From Novosphingobium rosa NBRC 15208 (lineage in GTDB: Bacteria > Pseudomonadota > Alphaproteobacteria > Sphingomonadales > Sphingomonadaceae), in assembly GCF_001598555.1 (NCBI RefSeq), contig NZ_BCZE01000039.1:17499-81498 (forward strand): 64,000 nucleotides of DNA, given 5' to 3'. Below, piece by piece: positions 22,909 to 31,522 of the stretch. The translations under genes and the position numbers were made by a program. Position 1 is the stretch's first letter. Every line of letters starts with the position of its first letter. Under the pieces are notes generated by a model. It made no database searches, was not told the DNA's origin, and was given only the letters and a program-made list of their open reading frames with translations.

Positions 22909-25900
22909 ATGGCGTCTTATTCCCCCTTCGTGCCCTTGCGCATCTACTCCAGCTTTACGATGCTGGATGGCGCGATCGATCCCAAGGCGATTGCCAAGCT
23001 GGCGAAGACGCGTGGTTTCCCCGCCATTGCGATCACCGACAAGAACGGGCTCTACGCGGCCCCGGCGTTCTCCAGCGCCTGCAAGGATGCGGGCATCCAG
23101 CCGATCGTCGGCACCGCGCTGGCCATCGCCCGGCCCGAGGGGCGCAATGTCTCCGGCGCGTTCGGCCCTGCCGCGCCCACGCTCGACTGGCTGGTGCTGC
23201 TGGCGCAGAACGAGGCGGGGTGGCTGAACCTGTGCCATTTGGTCAGCCAGGCGCATCTGGAGCGCCCGCTGGAGTATGAACCGCATGTGCCTTTGGCGGC
23301 GATGGAGGGCCACACGGAGGGCCTGATCTGCCTCACCGGTGCAGGCGATGGCGCCGTCACCCGCCTGATCGCCGAGGGCCAGCATGGCGCGGCGGAGCGT
23401 TATCTGGACGCCCTTCAGGTCTATTTCCCCGAGCGCCTCTACATCGAGATCGCCCGGCGCGGGAATGAGGCCGAGGATGGCGCCGAGGATGCGGTGGTCG
23501 ATCTGGCCTATGCCCGCGATCTGCCGTTGATCGCCACCAACCCGGCGCATTTCGCCGATCCGGGCGGTTTCGCCGCGCATGATTCCATGCTCTGCATCGC
23601 CAATTCCACCCATGTCGATGCGGTGGATCGCCCGCGTTCCAGCAAGGAGGCCTGGGTCAAGCCTGCCCCCGTGATGGAGCATGCCTTTGCCGATCTGCCC
23701 GAGGCGGTGGCCAACACTTTGGTGGTGGCGCAGCGCTGCGCCTATATCCCTCCCAAGCGCAAGCCTCTGCTGCCGTCGCTGGCGGGCGACAAGGAAGGCG
23801 AGGCGCGGATGATGGTCGATCTGTCGCGCGCCGGTCTGGCCAAGCGTTTGGCGCCTTACTGGCCGGGCGTGGATGAGCCGACGCTCGATGCCGCTCTCGC
23901 CAAGCAGGGCGAGGAGCGCGTGGCGGCTTACGAAGCCTTGCGCCCGCTGGGCGTGGAGGAAAGCTTCTTTGAGTATGCCGACCGCCTCGATTTCGAGACG
24001 GGCATCATCAACCGCATGGGCTTTGCCGGCTACTTCCTGATCGTGGCCGACTTTATCCAGTGGGGCAAACAGAACGACATTCCGGTGGGGCCGGGGCGTG
24101 GTTCGGGCGCCGGTTCGCTGGTGGCCTGGGCGCTGACCATCACCGACCTCGATCCTCTGAAACTGGGCCTGCTGTTCGAACGCTTCCTGAACCCCGAACG
24201 CGTCTCCATGCCCGATTTCGACATCGACTTCTGCGAAACCCGTCGCGGCGAGGTGATCCGCTACGTGCAGGCCAAATATGGCGCGGACCATGTGGCGCAG
24301 ATCATCACCTTCGGTAAGCTGAAGGCCCGCGCCGTGCTGCGCGATACGGGCCGCATCCTGCAGATGAGCTATGGTCAGGTCGACCGCCTGACCAAGATGG
24401 TGCCCAACCATCCCACCGATCCCTGGACGCTGGAACGCGCGCTCAACGGCGTGCCCGAACTGCACCGCGAATACACCAACGACCCCGAGGTGAAGCGGCT
24501 GGTCGATCTGGCGATGCAGCTGGAGGGTATGCCGCGCAACTCCTCCACTCACGCGGCGGGCGTGGTGATTGGCGACAGGCCACTGGCGCAGCTGGTGCCG
24601 CTGTACCGCGATCCGCGTTCCGACATGCCGGTGACCCAGTTCGACATGAAATATGTCGAGGACACGGGCCTCATCAAATTCGACTTTCTGGGCCTGAAGA
24701 CGCTGTCTGTGCTGCGCAAGGCGGTGGATCTGCTGGGCAAGCGCGGGATCACCATCGATCTGGGCGCGCTGGCCTGGGACGATGCGGATGTTTACACGCT
24801 GCTCCAGCGGGGTGACACGGTCGGCGTGTTCCAGCTCGAATCCGAAGGCATGCGGCGCACGCTGGCGGCGGTGAAGCCCACCAATTTCGGCGACATCATC
24901 GCGCTCGTCTCGCTGTACCGCCCGGGCCCGATGGACAACATTCCGCTGTTCGGCCGCCGCAAGAATGGGCTGGAGAGCATCGAATATCCGCATGAGAAGC
25001 TCAGCGTCATTCTCGCCGAAACCTATGGCATTTTCGTCTATCAGGAACAGGTGATGCAGGCCGCGCAGATCCTTGCCGGTTACTCGCTGGGCGACGCTGA
25101 CTTGCTGCGCCGTGCAATGGGCAAGAAGGTGCAGGCGGAAATGGACGCCCAGCGCCTGCGCTTCGTGGAAGGCTGCAAGGCCAATTCGGACATTCCGGCG
25201 GCCAAGGCCAACGAACTGTTCGACTTGATCGACAAATTCGCAGGGTATGGCTTCAACAAATCGCACGCCGCCGCCTATGCTCTGCTGGCCTATCAAACGG
25301 CGTGGTTCAAGGCGCATTACCCCCACGAATTCTACGCCGCGGCCATGTGCTTCGATATGCATCAGTCTGAAAAGCTGGCGATTTTTGTGGACGATATGCG
25401 CCGCAACGGCTTCGCCATCGCCGGGCCCTGCATGAACCACTCCGAAGCCGAATTCACCGTCGAGGAAACCAGCGACGGCTATGCGGTGCGTTACGCCTTG
25501 GCCGGCATCCGCAACGTGGGCGAAAAGGCCATGGAGCAGGTGGTGGCCGAGCGCGAGGCGAACGGCCTGTTCAAGGATCTGGAAGACCTGTTCACCCGCG
25601 TGCCCTATGGCTCCTTGAACCGCCGTGCTCTCGAAGGCCTCGCCAGCAGCGGTGCCTTCGATATGCTGGAGCCCAACCGCGCCAAGGTCATGGCCAATGC
25701 CGACATGCTGCTGGCTTGCGCGGACGAAGCCGAGCGCACCCGCACATCGGGCCAAGGTGGGTTGTTCGGCAGCGATGGCGACACCGCCGCGCTGCGCCTC
25801 ATCGAAACCCCCGCCTGGAGCCGCATGGATCAGATGGGCAAGGAGCGTGAGAACTTCGGCTTCTATTTCGCCGCGCACCCCGTGGCGCAATGGCATGCCA

Positions 25901-26517
25901 TCGCCTCGGCCAATGGCGCGCGCAGCTATGGCGCGCTGATGTCGCAGGGCTCGCCTGCCGGAGGCCGCGCCAATGCCGTGATGGCCTGCATGGTCGAGAG
26001 CGTTCAGAAGCGCAAAACCAAGCGCGGCAAGGACTTTATCATGGCGGAGTTTTCGGACTCTTCCGGCCAGTTCTCGGCCTCCTGCTTCGAGGAATCGCTG
26101 GTCGAGCCCTTCCTGAACTGGGCCAAGGAAAGCACCTGCATCCTGCTGACCGTGGAACTCGACAGCCCCAGCCCGGAAGAGCCCCCCCGCGTCACCATCC
26201 GCGGCGGCCAGCCTTTGAGCGAGGTGCGCAATGCCGCGCGCATGATGCTGAAGATCGAGGTGTCGCAGCCCGAGGCCTTCGTGCAACTGGCGACGATCTT
26301 GCCGCGCGTGGGCGCTGGCGAAGGGTCTGGCGCGAGCGCCAGGGGCGAGGTGGTCGCAACGCTGAAGACCGGCGATCCGGTGCAGCCGCAGTTGCGCCTG
26401 GGTCAGGATTTCGCGCTGGACGGCGATCTGGTCGAGGTGATCGCGGCAATCGAGGGTGTGACGGTGCTGTCGTTTGCGCCTCAGCGGGGGCGGGCGCAGT
26501 TGCGGTTGGTCGCCTAA
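22909..26517 (+). CDS. dnaE: DNA polymerase III alpha subunit (replicative)
   Basis: 1202 residues in the order PHP, palm, thumb, fingers, HhH, OB-fold. The palm has PDFDIDF (about residue 434), carrying catalytic aspartates; PVGPGRGSGAGSLVAW and the GFNKSHAAAYALLAY segment are typical of DnaE1. Near the C terminus GQGGLFGS matches the QxxLF sliding-clamp motif, followed by the OB-fold. The PHP domain starts PLRIYSSFTMLDG, with no HxH metal motif, so like the E. coli domain it is probably not a nuclease and proofreading should come from a separate DnaQ. Repeat copies 5 and 6 flank the gene. Confidence 0.95.
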   Translation: MASYSPFVPLRIYSSFTMLDGAIDPKAIAKLAKTRGFPAIAITDKNGLYAAPAFSSACKDAGIQPIVGTALAIARPEGRNVSGAFGPAAPTLDWLVLLAQNEAGWLNLCHLVSQAHLERPLEYEPHVPLAAMEGHTEGLICLTGAGDGAVTRLIAEGQHGAAERYLDALQVYFPERLYIEIARRGNEAEDGAEDAVVDLAYARDLPLIATNPAHFADPGGFAAHDSMLCIANSTHVDAVDRPRSSKEAWVKPAPVMEHAFADLPEAVANTLVVAQRCAYIPPKRKPLLPSLAGDKEGEARMMVDLSRAGLAKRLAPYWPGVDEPTLDAALAKQGEERVAAYEALRPLGVEESFFEYADRLDFETGIINRMGFAGYFLIVADFIQWGKQNDIPVGPGRGSGAGSLVAWALTITDLDPLKLGLLFERFLNPERVSMPDFDIDFCETRRGEVIRYVQAKYGADHVAQIITFGKLKARAVLRDTGRILQMSYGQVDRLTKMVPNHPTDPWTLERALNGVPELHREYTNDPEVKRLVDLAMQLEGMPRNSSTHAAGVVIGDRPLAQLVPLYRDPRSDMPVTQFDMKYVEDTGLIKFDFLGLKTLSVLRKAVDLLGKRGITIDLGALAWDDADVYTLLQRGDTVGVFQLESEGMRRTLAAVKPTNFGDIIALVSLYRPGPMDNIPLFGRRKNGLESIEYPHEKLSVILAETYGIFVYQEQVMQAAQILAGYSLGDADLLRRAMGKKVQAEMDAQRLRFVEGCKANSDIPAAKANELFDLIDKFAGYGFNKSHAAAYALLAYQTAWFKAHYPHEFYAAAMCFDMHQSEKLAIFVDDMRRNGFAIAGPCMNHSEAEFTVEETSDGYAVRYALAGIRNVGEKAMEQVVAEREANGLFKDLEDLFTRVPYGSLNRRALEGLASSGAFDMLEPNRAKVMANADMLLACADEAERTRTSGQGGLFGSDGDTAALRLIETPAWSRMDQMGKERENFGFYFAAHPVAQWHAIASANGARSYGALMSQGSPAGGRANAVMACMVESVQKRKTKRGKDFIMAEFSDSSGQFSASCFEESLVEPFLNWAKESTCILLTVELDSPSPEEPPRVTIRGGQPLSEVRNAARMMLKIEVSQPEAFVQLATILPRVGAGEGSGASARGEVVATLKTGDPVQPQLRLGQDFALDGDLVEVIAAIEGVTVLSFAPQRGRAQLRLVA

Positions 26518-26540
26518 GGAAAGCTTGAAGGAAGAGACGT

Positions 26541-26776
26541 GCGAGGGGTTCCCCCCTCGCGCTCCCATAACGTCTTCCGACGCAAGGGCAGTCGTCCCCA
26601 ATCATCGCGCTCAGCCTATCCACCTGCACAAGACAAAGCGCCGCAGGCGGTCATGCCCAACCTTCAGCGCTGTCTGTGGAGTTTTCATGCCTGCGGCGCG
26701 GCAATCTGGGCGCCTTGGCCGAACCCGATGCGCAACGAAGACATTAAAGGGAGCGCGAGGGTTATGACCCTCGCAT
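26541..26776 (-). repeat. Interspersed palindromic element, copy 6
   Basis: About 236 bp in minus orientation between convergent dnaE and the radical SAM gene, 23 bp and 15 bp from their stop codons. Left loop GGTTCCCCC, right loop TTATGA. Inner arms are GCGCCGCAGGC and GCCTGCGGCGC. Confidence 0.87.
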
Positions 26777-26791
26777 GTCTCGTTTAAACCT

Positions 26792-27874
26792 TTAAAACAA
26801 CCGCATCTGCCCATCCCTTTCCGGCGCCACGAACTGGGAGCAATCCAGTTCAATCCGCCCCCGCTCCATCCCCAGCCGCGCCATCGCCTTGCGAAACCGC
26901 GCTCGCGTCAGATCCGGCCACACGCCTTGCGGCTTCATGCGGCTATGGAAGTTCGGATCATTATCGCGCCCACCCCGGATCTGGTTGATGATCGACATGA
27001 CCTTGGCGGCGCGCTCGGGGAAGTGCGCGTCCAGCCACTCGCGGAACAAGGGCGCGACTTCATGAGGCAGGCGCAGCATAATCCAGTTGGCGCTGCGCAC
27101 GCCGCGCTCTGCGGCCTGTTCGAGGATACGCTCGATCCAGTCATCGGTGATGGCGGGGATCACGGGTGAGACGTTGATATGCGCGGGAACGCCTGCCTCC
27201 ACCAGCGCGCCCAATGCGGCCAGCCGCTTCATCGGCGTTGCAGCGCGCGGCTCCAGCTTGCGTGAGAGGGCAGCATCGAGGCTGGTGACCGAAATCGCCA
27301 CAGCGGTCAGCTTGCGCGCGGCGAGTTCGCGCAGCAGGTCCAGATCGTCCAGCACCCGGTCGGATTTGGTGGTGATGGTGACGGGGTGGCGCACCTCAAG
27401 ACACAGTTCGAGGATCTGGCGCGTCAGGCGGTAGCGTTTCTCGATGGGCTGGTAGGGATCGGTGTTGGTGCCCATGGCGATGGGGGCGGGGCGGTAGCCG
27501 CGCGCGGCCAGCGTGCGGCGCAGCAGCCTGGCGGCCTGCGGTTTCACAAAGAGCTTCGTCTCGAAATCTAGCCCCGGCGAGAGGTCGAGATAGGCGTGGG
27601 TGGGCCGGGCAAAGCAATAGATGCAGCCATGCTCGCAACCACGATAGGCATTGATCGAGCGATCAAAGGGCACATCGGGCGACTGGTTGAACGACAGGAT
27701 CGTGCGCGCGGCCTCCTCGGTGACCGTGGTGGGCAGGCGCGGCAGCTCCTCCTCCAGCGCAACGCGGGTGTCCAGCCAGTCGCGGTCCACCTCGCGCTCG
27801 GGCAGGGCGAAACGCGTGCTGGTCGCGCCCGAAACGGCGCCACGTCCGCGCGGAGCAGGAGGGGAAACGGCCAT
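26792..27874 (-). CDS. PA0069-family radical SAM protein (spore photoproduct lyase-like)
   Basis: 360 residues. CEHGCIYCFARPTHAY (about residues 86-101) has the CxxxCxxC motif for the 4Fe-4S cluster that splits SAM. GTNTDPYQPIEKRYRLTRQIL and NVSPVIPAITDDWIERIL are typical of the PA0069 group, which resembles spore photoproduct lyase. No reaction is established for it. A LexA-type box lies 12 bp before the ATG, so it is probably an SOS gene, which supports a DNA-repair role by inference. It diverges from nat. Confidence 0.82.
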   Translation of the reverse strand: MAVSPPAPRGRGAVSGATSTRFALPEREVDRDWLDTRVALEEELPRLPTTVTEEAARTILSFNQSPDVPFDRSINAYRGCEHGCIYCFARPTHAYLDLSPGLDFETKLFVKPQAARLLRRTLAARGYRPAPIAMGTNTDPYQPIEKRYRLTRQILELCLEVRHPVTITTKSDRVLDDLDLLRELAARKLTAVAISVTSLDAALSRKLEPRAATPMKRLAALGALVEAGVPAHINVSPVIPAITDDWIERILEQAAERGVRSANWIMLRLPHEVAPLFREWLDAHFPERAAKVMSIINQIRGGRDNDPNFHSRMKPQGVWPDLTRARFRKAMARLGMERGRIELDCSQFVAPERDGQMRLF

Positions 27875-27885
27875 GGGCTCAATGT

Positions 27886-27900
27886 GAACAAAGAAAGAAC
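27886..27900 (-). promoter_or_regulatory. LexA (SOS) box, GAAC-N7-GAAC
   Basis: GAAC at 27886-27889 and 27897-27900 with seven bases between them, the alphaproteobacterial LexA operator. It lies 12 bp upstream of the radical SAM start, and about 20 bp before a TTGACA (27921-27926) that may be the -35 of nat, so it could touch both genes. Confidence 0.75.
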
Positions 27901-27920
27901 AAATGTCAAGCTGCCCTACA

Positions 27921-27949
27921 TTGACAGGCGCCGGCAGCAGGCGGATAGA
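27921..27949 (+). promoter_or_regulatory. Putative sigma70-type promoter of nat
   Basis: TTGACA (27921-27926), a 17-base spacer, then GATAGA (27944-27949). It ends about 34 bp before the nat start codon. The -35 box is consensus, the -10 box weak. Confidence 0.5.
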
Positions 27950-27982
27950 GCCGGGAACACGCTGGCGCAGGACAGGAATCTT

Positions 27983-28852
27983 ATGGAAAATCAGGCCATG
28001 CTCGATGCCTATCTCACCCGCATTGGCGTGACCGAAAAGCCCATGCCCGATGCCGCCGGTCTGGAGGTTCTGCAGCGCGCCCACCGCCTGTCGATCGGCT
28101 TCGAGAATCTCGATGTGATGCTGGGCCGCGCGATCCGCATCGACCTGCCCAGCATTGCCGACAAGCTGATCGCGCGCCGCCGGGGCGGCTATTGCTTCGA
28201 GCACAATGCCCTGCTGGGTGCGATGCTGACCGCGCTGGGTTTTGCCGATCGCCCGCTGCTGGGTCGCGTCTGGCTGGGCGGCGACTGGCCCGCCGAGCCC
28301 GCTGCCATCCCGCCCCAGACCCATACCTTCCGCCTCACCGCCATCGCGGGAGCGCCGTGGATCGCCGATGCCGGTTTCGGTGGTTCCTATGTACCACCGC
28401 TGCCCCTCGCCGATGGCGCTCAGGCGGCCACGCCGGATGGTGCGCTCCATCGCCTGCGCCGGGTCGGGGCCGATGGGGCGGCAGAGGGCGAATGGCTGCT
28501 GGAGCGCGCCGGGCCCGCCGGTACCACCGATGGCCGGGCGCATGCTCACGATGCCTTTCAGCCGCAATACAGCTTTTCGCTGGCGCAGGTGGCGCCGGTC
28601 GATCTGGAGCTTTCCAATCACTGGACCTTCACCCGCGCTGGCACGCGTTTCACCAGTGCCTGTCTTGCTTCCATCGTATTGCCCGATGGGTTTGCCTCAC
28701 TGAGTGGGCGGCGGTTGAACGTGCATCAGGGCGGGGTGGGGGAGGTTCGCGAGATCGGCACTGCCGCGGTGTGGCGGGAGGTGCTGGGGGATCTGTTCAG
28801 GATTGATCTGGGGCTGGAAGAGGCTGAAAGGCTTTTTGATTTAGGGGTTTAG
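27983..28852 (+). CDS. nat: Arylamine N-acetyltransferase
   Basis: 289-residue acetyl-CoA-dependent enzyme acting on arylamines and hydrazines. The catalytic triad is present: Cys in RRGGYCFEHNALL (about residue 70), His in PQTHTFRLTAI (about 113) and Asp in IADAGFGGSYVPP (about 129). The N-terminal helical part (LEVLQRAHRLSIGFENLDVM) is typical. AGGA precedes the ATG at 27983. Its natural substrate is unknown in most bacteria. Repeat copy 7 begins 10 bp after the stop. Confidence 0.9.
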   Translation: MENQAMLDAYLTRIGVTEKPMPDAAGLEVLQRAHRLSIGFENLDVMLGRAIRIDLPSIADKLIARRRGGYCFEHNALLGAMLTALGFADRPLLGRVWLGGDWPAEPAAIPPQTHTFRLTAIAGAPWIADAGFGGSYVPPLPLADGAQAATPDGALHRLRRVGADGAAEGEWLLERAGPAGTTDGRAHAHDAFQPQYSFSLAQVAPVDLELSNHWTFTRAGTRFTSACLASIVLPDGFASLSGRRLNVHQGGVGEVREIGTAAVWREVLGDLFRIDLGLEEAERLFDLGV

Positions 28853-28861
28853 GAAAAGAAA

Positions 28862-29042
28862 ATGCGAGGGGGGTATCCCCCTCGCGCTCCCAGAACGTCT
28901 TCCGACGACAGGGCAGTGGCGCCGAAGCAAAGCGCCCAGCCTCTCCGACTGCGTAAACTGGAGCGCCGCAGGCAGGTCATGGTCGATAGGCTGCGCTGAC
29001 GTTTTTAAAGCCTGCGGCGCAGCAAATCGGGCGCCCTCGCAT
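28862..29042 (-). repeat. Interspersed palindromic element, copy 7 (right arm deleted)
   Basis: About 181 bp between convergent nat and moaB. The left hairpin is GCGAGGGGGGTATCCCCCTCGC and the inner inverted repeat is intact, but the right arm jumps from the inner region straight to CCCTCGCAT, losing about 45 bases including the first half of the right hairpin. It is 10 bp from each flanking stop codon. Confidence 0.8.
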
Positions 29043-29052
29043 TTCCTCTGCT

Positions 29053-29592
29053 TCAAACTTCCTTCAACCGGGGCATCAGCTCGACAAAGTTGCAGGGCCG
29101 GTTCCGGCTGTCGAGTTGCTCGTCCAGGATGCGATCCCAGCCGTCTTTCACGGCGCCGTTCGATCCGGGCAGGGCGAAGATATAGGTTCCCTCCGCCACC
29201 ACGGCCATCGCGCGCGACTGCACGGTGGAGGTGCCGATGGTGGTGTAGCTGATCCAGCGGAACAGCTCGCCGAAGCCGGGGATGTCCTTGCCCGCAAAGG
29301 TGGCGATCACATGAGCCAAGGCCTCGGGCGTCACGTCGCGCCCGGTCAGGCCGGTGCCGCCGGTGGAGATCACGCAATCGACATCGGGGTCACGCACCAG
29401 ATCCGCCAGCGTCCCCGCCAGCAGGATCGCATCCTCGCGCAGGATCGCGCGCGAGACCAGCTTGTGGCCCTTGCCCGTGATCCGCTCGGCAAGGATATCG
29501 CCTGAGGTGTCATTCTCCGCCGTGCGCGTGTCCGACATGGTCAGCAGGGCGATGTTGATTGGCTTGAAGGCTCGCGTCTCGTCGATGGCCAC
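29053..29592 (-). CDS. moaB: Molybdenum cofactor biosynthesis protein B
   Basis: 179-residue MoaB/Mog-type domain protein that in the moco pathway adenylylates molybdopterin or binds it. It has LLTMSDTRTAENDTSGDIL, CVISTGGTGLTGRDVTPEAL (the GGTG pterin-binding loop) and FALPGSNGAVKDGWDRIL. Homologues are around 170-180 residues, so it is full length. It is the last gene of an apparent operon: only 4 bp separate it from the lytic transglycosylase gene upstream. Confidence 0.9.
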   Translation of the reverse strand: MAIDETRAFKPINIALLTMSDTRTAENDTSGDILAERITGKGHKLVSRAILREDAILLAGTLADLVRDPDVDCVISTGGTGLTGRDVTPEALAHVIATFAGKDIPGFGELFRWISYTTIGTSTVQSRAMAVVAEGTYIFALPGSNGAVKDGWDRILDEQLDSRNRPCNFVELMPRLKEV

Positions 29593-29596
29593 CGGA

Positions 29597-31450
29597 TCAG
29601 TTCCTGTCCGCGACCTGCGTGGTGGTCGTGGTGGCAGGCCAATCCTTGGCGGCCACGCGGACGCCCTTGCTGCCCGAGAGTTCGGGGAAGGTGGGCCACA
29701 TGCCCTGCGCCATCACCACGCGGCTTTCCGAGCCCGCTCCGGCCTGGCGCTCATACATCCAGTAGTTGCGCAGCACGGTGGCGACATAGCCGCGCGTTTC
29801 CCAATAGGGCACCGATTCCATCCACAGCAGCGGATCGCCATTGTCATGAATCTGGGTGTTCCAGCGCGACACCGGCAGCGGCCCGGCATTGTAGGCGGCG
29901 ATCACCTTGGGCAGCAGGCCCTGCGTGGCCGCGTTCGATTTGAGCGCTTCAAGATGCTCCTGCCCGAAGGCGAGGTTGATCTCGGGCCGGGTCAGATCGG
30001 TGACATTGCCCGAGACGCCCAGATAGGCGGCATGGTCGCGCGCGGCGGCGGGCATGATCTGCATCAGCCCGCGCGCGCCCGCGCCGCTCACGACATTGGT
30101 GCGGAACGCCGATTCCTGAAGCGTATGGGCGAACAGCAGCGCCGGATCGACCTTCCAGCCGGTGGCCGGAGTCCATTTGGGCGTGGGATAGCGGCTGGCG
30201 GGGGTCGGGCTGCTGTTGCTGGGCGCGTTATAGGCCATCCACAGCTGGGTGCCGGGCAGCCCCAGATCGCGGGCAAGGCGGGAAAGCTGCTGATACTGGC
30301 CGGGCGCGCCGATGCGGGCCTGATAGCGCAGCACATCGTCGGCCAGACCATCCTCGCCGACCTCGGCCAGACCCACGGCGACGCGCACATTGGGCGTATC
30401 GCGCAGGTTCTGCCAGTCGGCGGCGGTGAAATCGGGCAGGGCGTGGGTGCCGGGCATCTTCAGCCCCAGCTGCTCGGCGGCCAGCATGCCATAGAGCGTC
30501 TCATCGGCGCGCGCGGCGGAGCGCAGCGCGGCGGCGGCCTGCTCGGGCTGGCGGCAGCGCACGAAAGCGCGCGATTCCCAGTAGTAAGCCGCAGCGATCA
30601 GCTCCTGATTGCCGCCGGTTTTCGCGGCCTCGGCAAAGGCGGGAACGGCCTGCTGGCAGGCGCCCTGACGCCATGCGGCCAGCCCCGCTGTCCACCATGC
30701 CTCGCCCACCCATGCGCCGCGGGTAGCGGCATTGGGGTCCTGCGCGGCGGCGATGGCCTGCGCATAGGCCTCATTGTCCTGATTGTTGATGTAATAGGCC
30801 CAGGCGACCTTGTCGCGCCATTCGGCCCGCGCCTCGCTGCTGAGGGTGGCGTCCACCCCGTCGAGCAGCTGCTTGGCGCCCGCCGTATCGTTGATCTTGA
30901 TGCGATCATTGATGCTGCCGGCAACCGTGGCGGGCATGGTGTTGTCCGCAACCGAGCGAGGGCGGGTGCGGCGCGGCGCGCTGGGCCATGCCACCAGCTG
31001 CTGCGCCGAGGGCAAGGCGGGCAGGGCCGCGCCGCCGCGCCTGGCGGCCAGCGATTCGATCTGTTCGGCCTCGGGCAGGGTGGTGCCGCTGGCCAGCCAC
31101 TGGTTGAGCGCATCAAGCTCGATGCGCGGGCTGCCGGGGGCGAGGTAATATTCGGCGCGCAGCACATTATGCAGAGGGCCATCGGGGCGCGTGTCCAGCA
31201 TCTGGCGCAAGGTTGCCCAATCCTGCCGCTTCAGCGTGGCGAAGGCGTCCTTGTACCAGCTGCGCTCATCCTCGGAGAGGACTTTCGGCACGGAGGAACG
31301 CGCGGAGCGGCCCATGAAATATTCGGCGGCGGCGGAATTCGCCTGAGCCAGACCGGGCAGGGCCAGACAGGCCAGTGCCAGCGCCGTGCCCGCGCTTTTG
31401 CGCAAGCTGCCGCGCAAGCCAGAATGTGCCGTCATTGAGCCCCGCTTCAT
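29597..31450 (-). CDS. Soluble lytic transglycosylase
   Basis: 617 residues with a signal peptide (LRKSAGTALALACLALPGLAQA), a long helical superhelix (about 40-430) and a C-terminal lysozyme-like domain. The catalytic glutamate is in HTLQESAFRTNVVSGAGARG, followed by LMQIMPAAARDHA and AYNAGPLPVSRW, the family 1 transglycosylase motifs. It cleaves murein glycan strands to 1,6-anhydromuropeptides in the periplasm. The start at 31450 is one of three close methionines; 31435 is also possible. It lies between a UDG-like gene and moaB on the same strand. Confidence 0.87.
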   Translation of the reverse strand: MKRGSMTAHSGLRGSLRKSAGTALALACLALPGLAQANSAAAEYFMGRSARSSVPKVLSEDERSWYKDAFATLKRQDWATLRQMLDTRPDGPLHNVLRAEYYLAPGSPRIELDALNQWLASGTTLPEAEQIESLAARRGGAALPALPSAQQLVAWPSAPRRTRPRSVADNTMPATVAGSINDRIKINDTAGAKQLLDGVDATLSSEARAEWRDKVAWAYYINNQDNEAYAQAIAAAQDPNAATRGAWVGEAWWTAGLAAWRQGACQQAVPAFAEAAKTGGNQELIAAAYYWESRAFVRCRQPEQAAAALRSAARADETLYGMLAAEQLGLKMPGTHALPDFTAADWQNLRDTPNVRVAVGLAEVGEDGLADDVLRYQARIGAPGQYQQLSRLARDLGLPGTQLWMAYNAPSNSSPTPASRYPTPKWTPATGWKVDPALLFAHTLQESAFRTNVVSGAGARGLMQIMPAAARDHAAYLGVSGNVTDLTRPEINLAFGQEHLEALKSNAATQGLLPKVIAAYNAGPLPVSRWNTQIHDNGDPLLWMESVPYWETRGYVATVLRNYWMYERQAGAGSESRVVMAQGMWPTFPELSGSKGVRVAAKDWPATTTTTQVADRN

Positions 31451-31522
31451 CCTTGAGATGCCTGTCCTTAACGTCACGATTGCGCGGGAGCGATCCATTG
31501 GCCCGCGCTACCGTGTGAATGT

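Noticed and set aside
22834..26601. A 1255-codon minus-strand open frame opposite dnaE
   Set aside because: Longest antisense frame in the window, but its sequence is rich in His, Gln, Arg and has no domain; dnaE is unmistakable.
29354..31438. A 694-codon plus-strand open frame opposite the lytic transglycosylase
   Set aside because: Antisense composition (Gly/Arg/Ala/Gln) and no motif; the minus-strand gene has signal peptide and catalytic domain.
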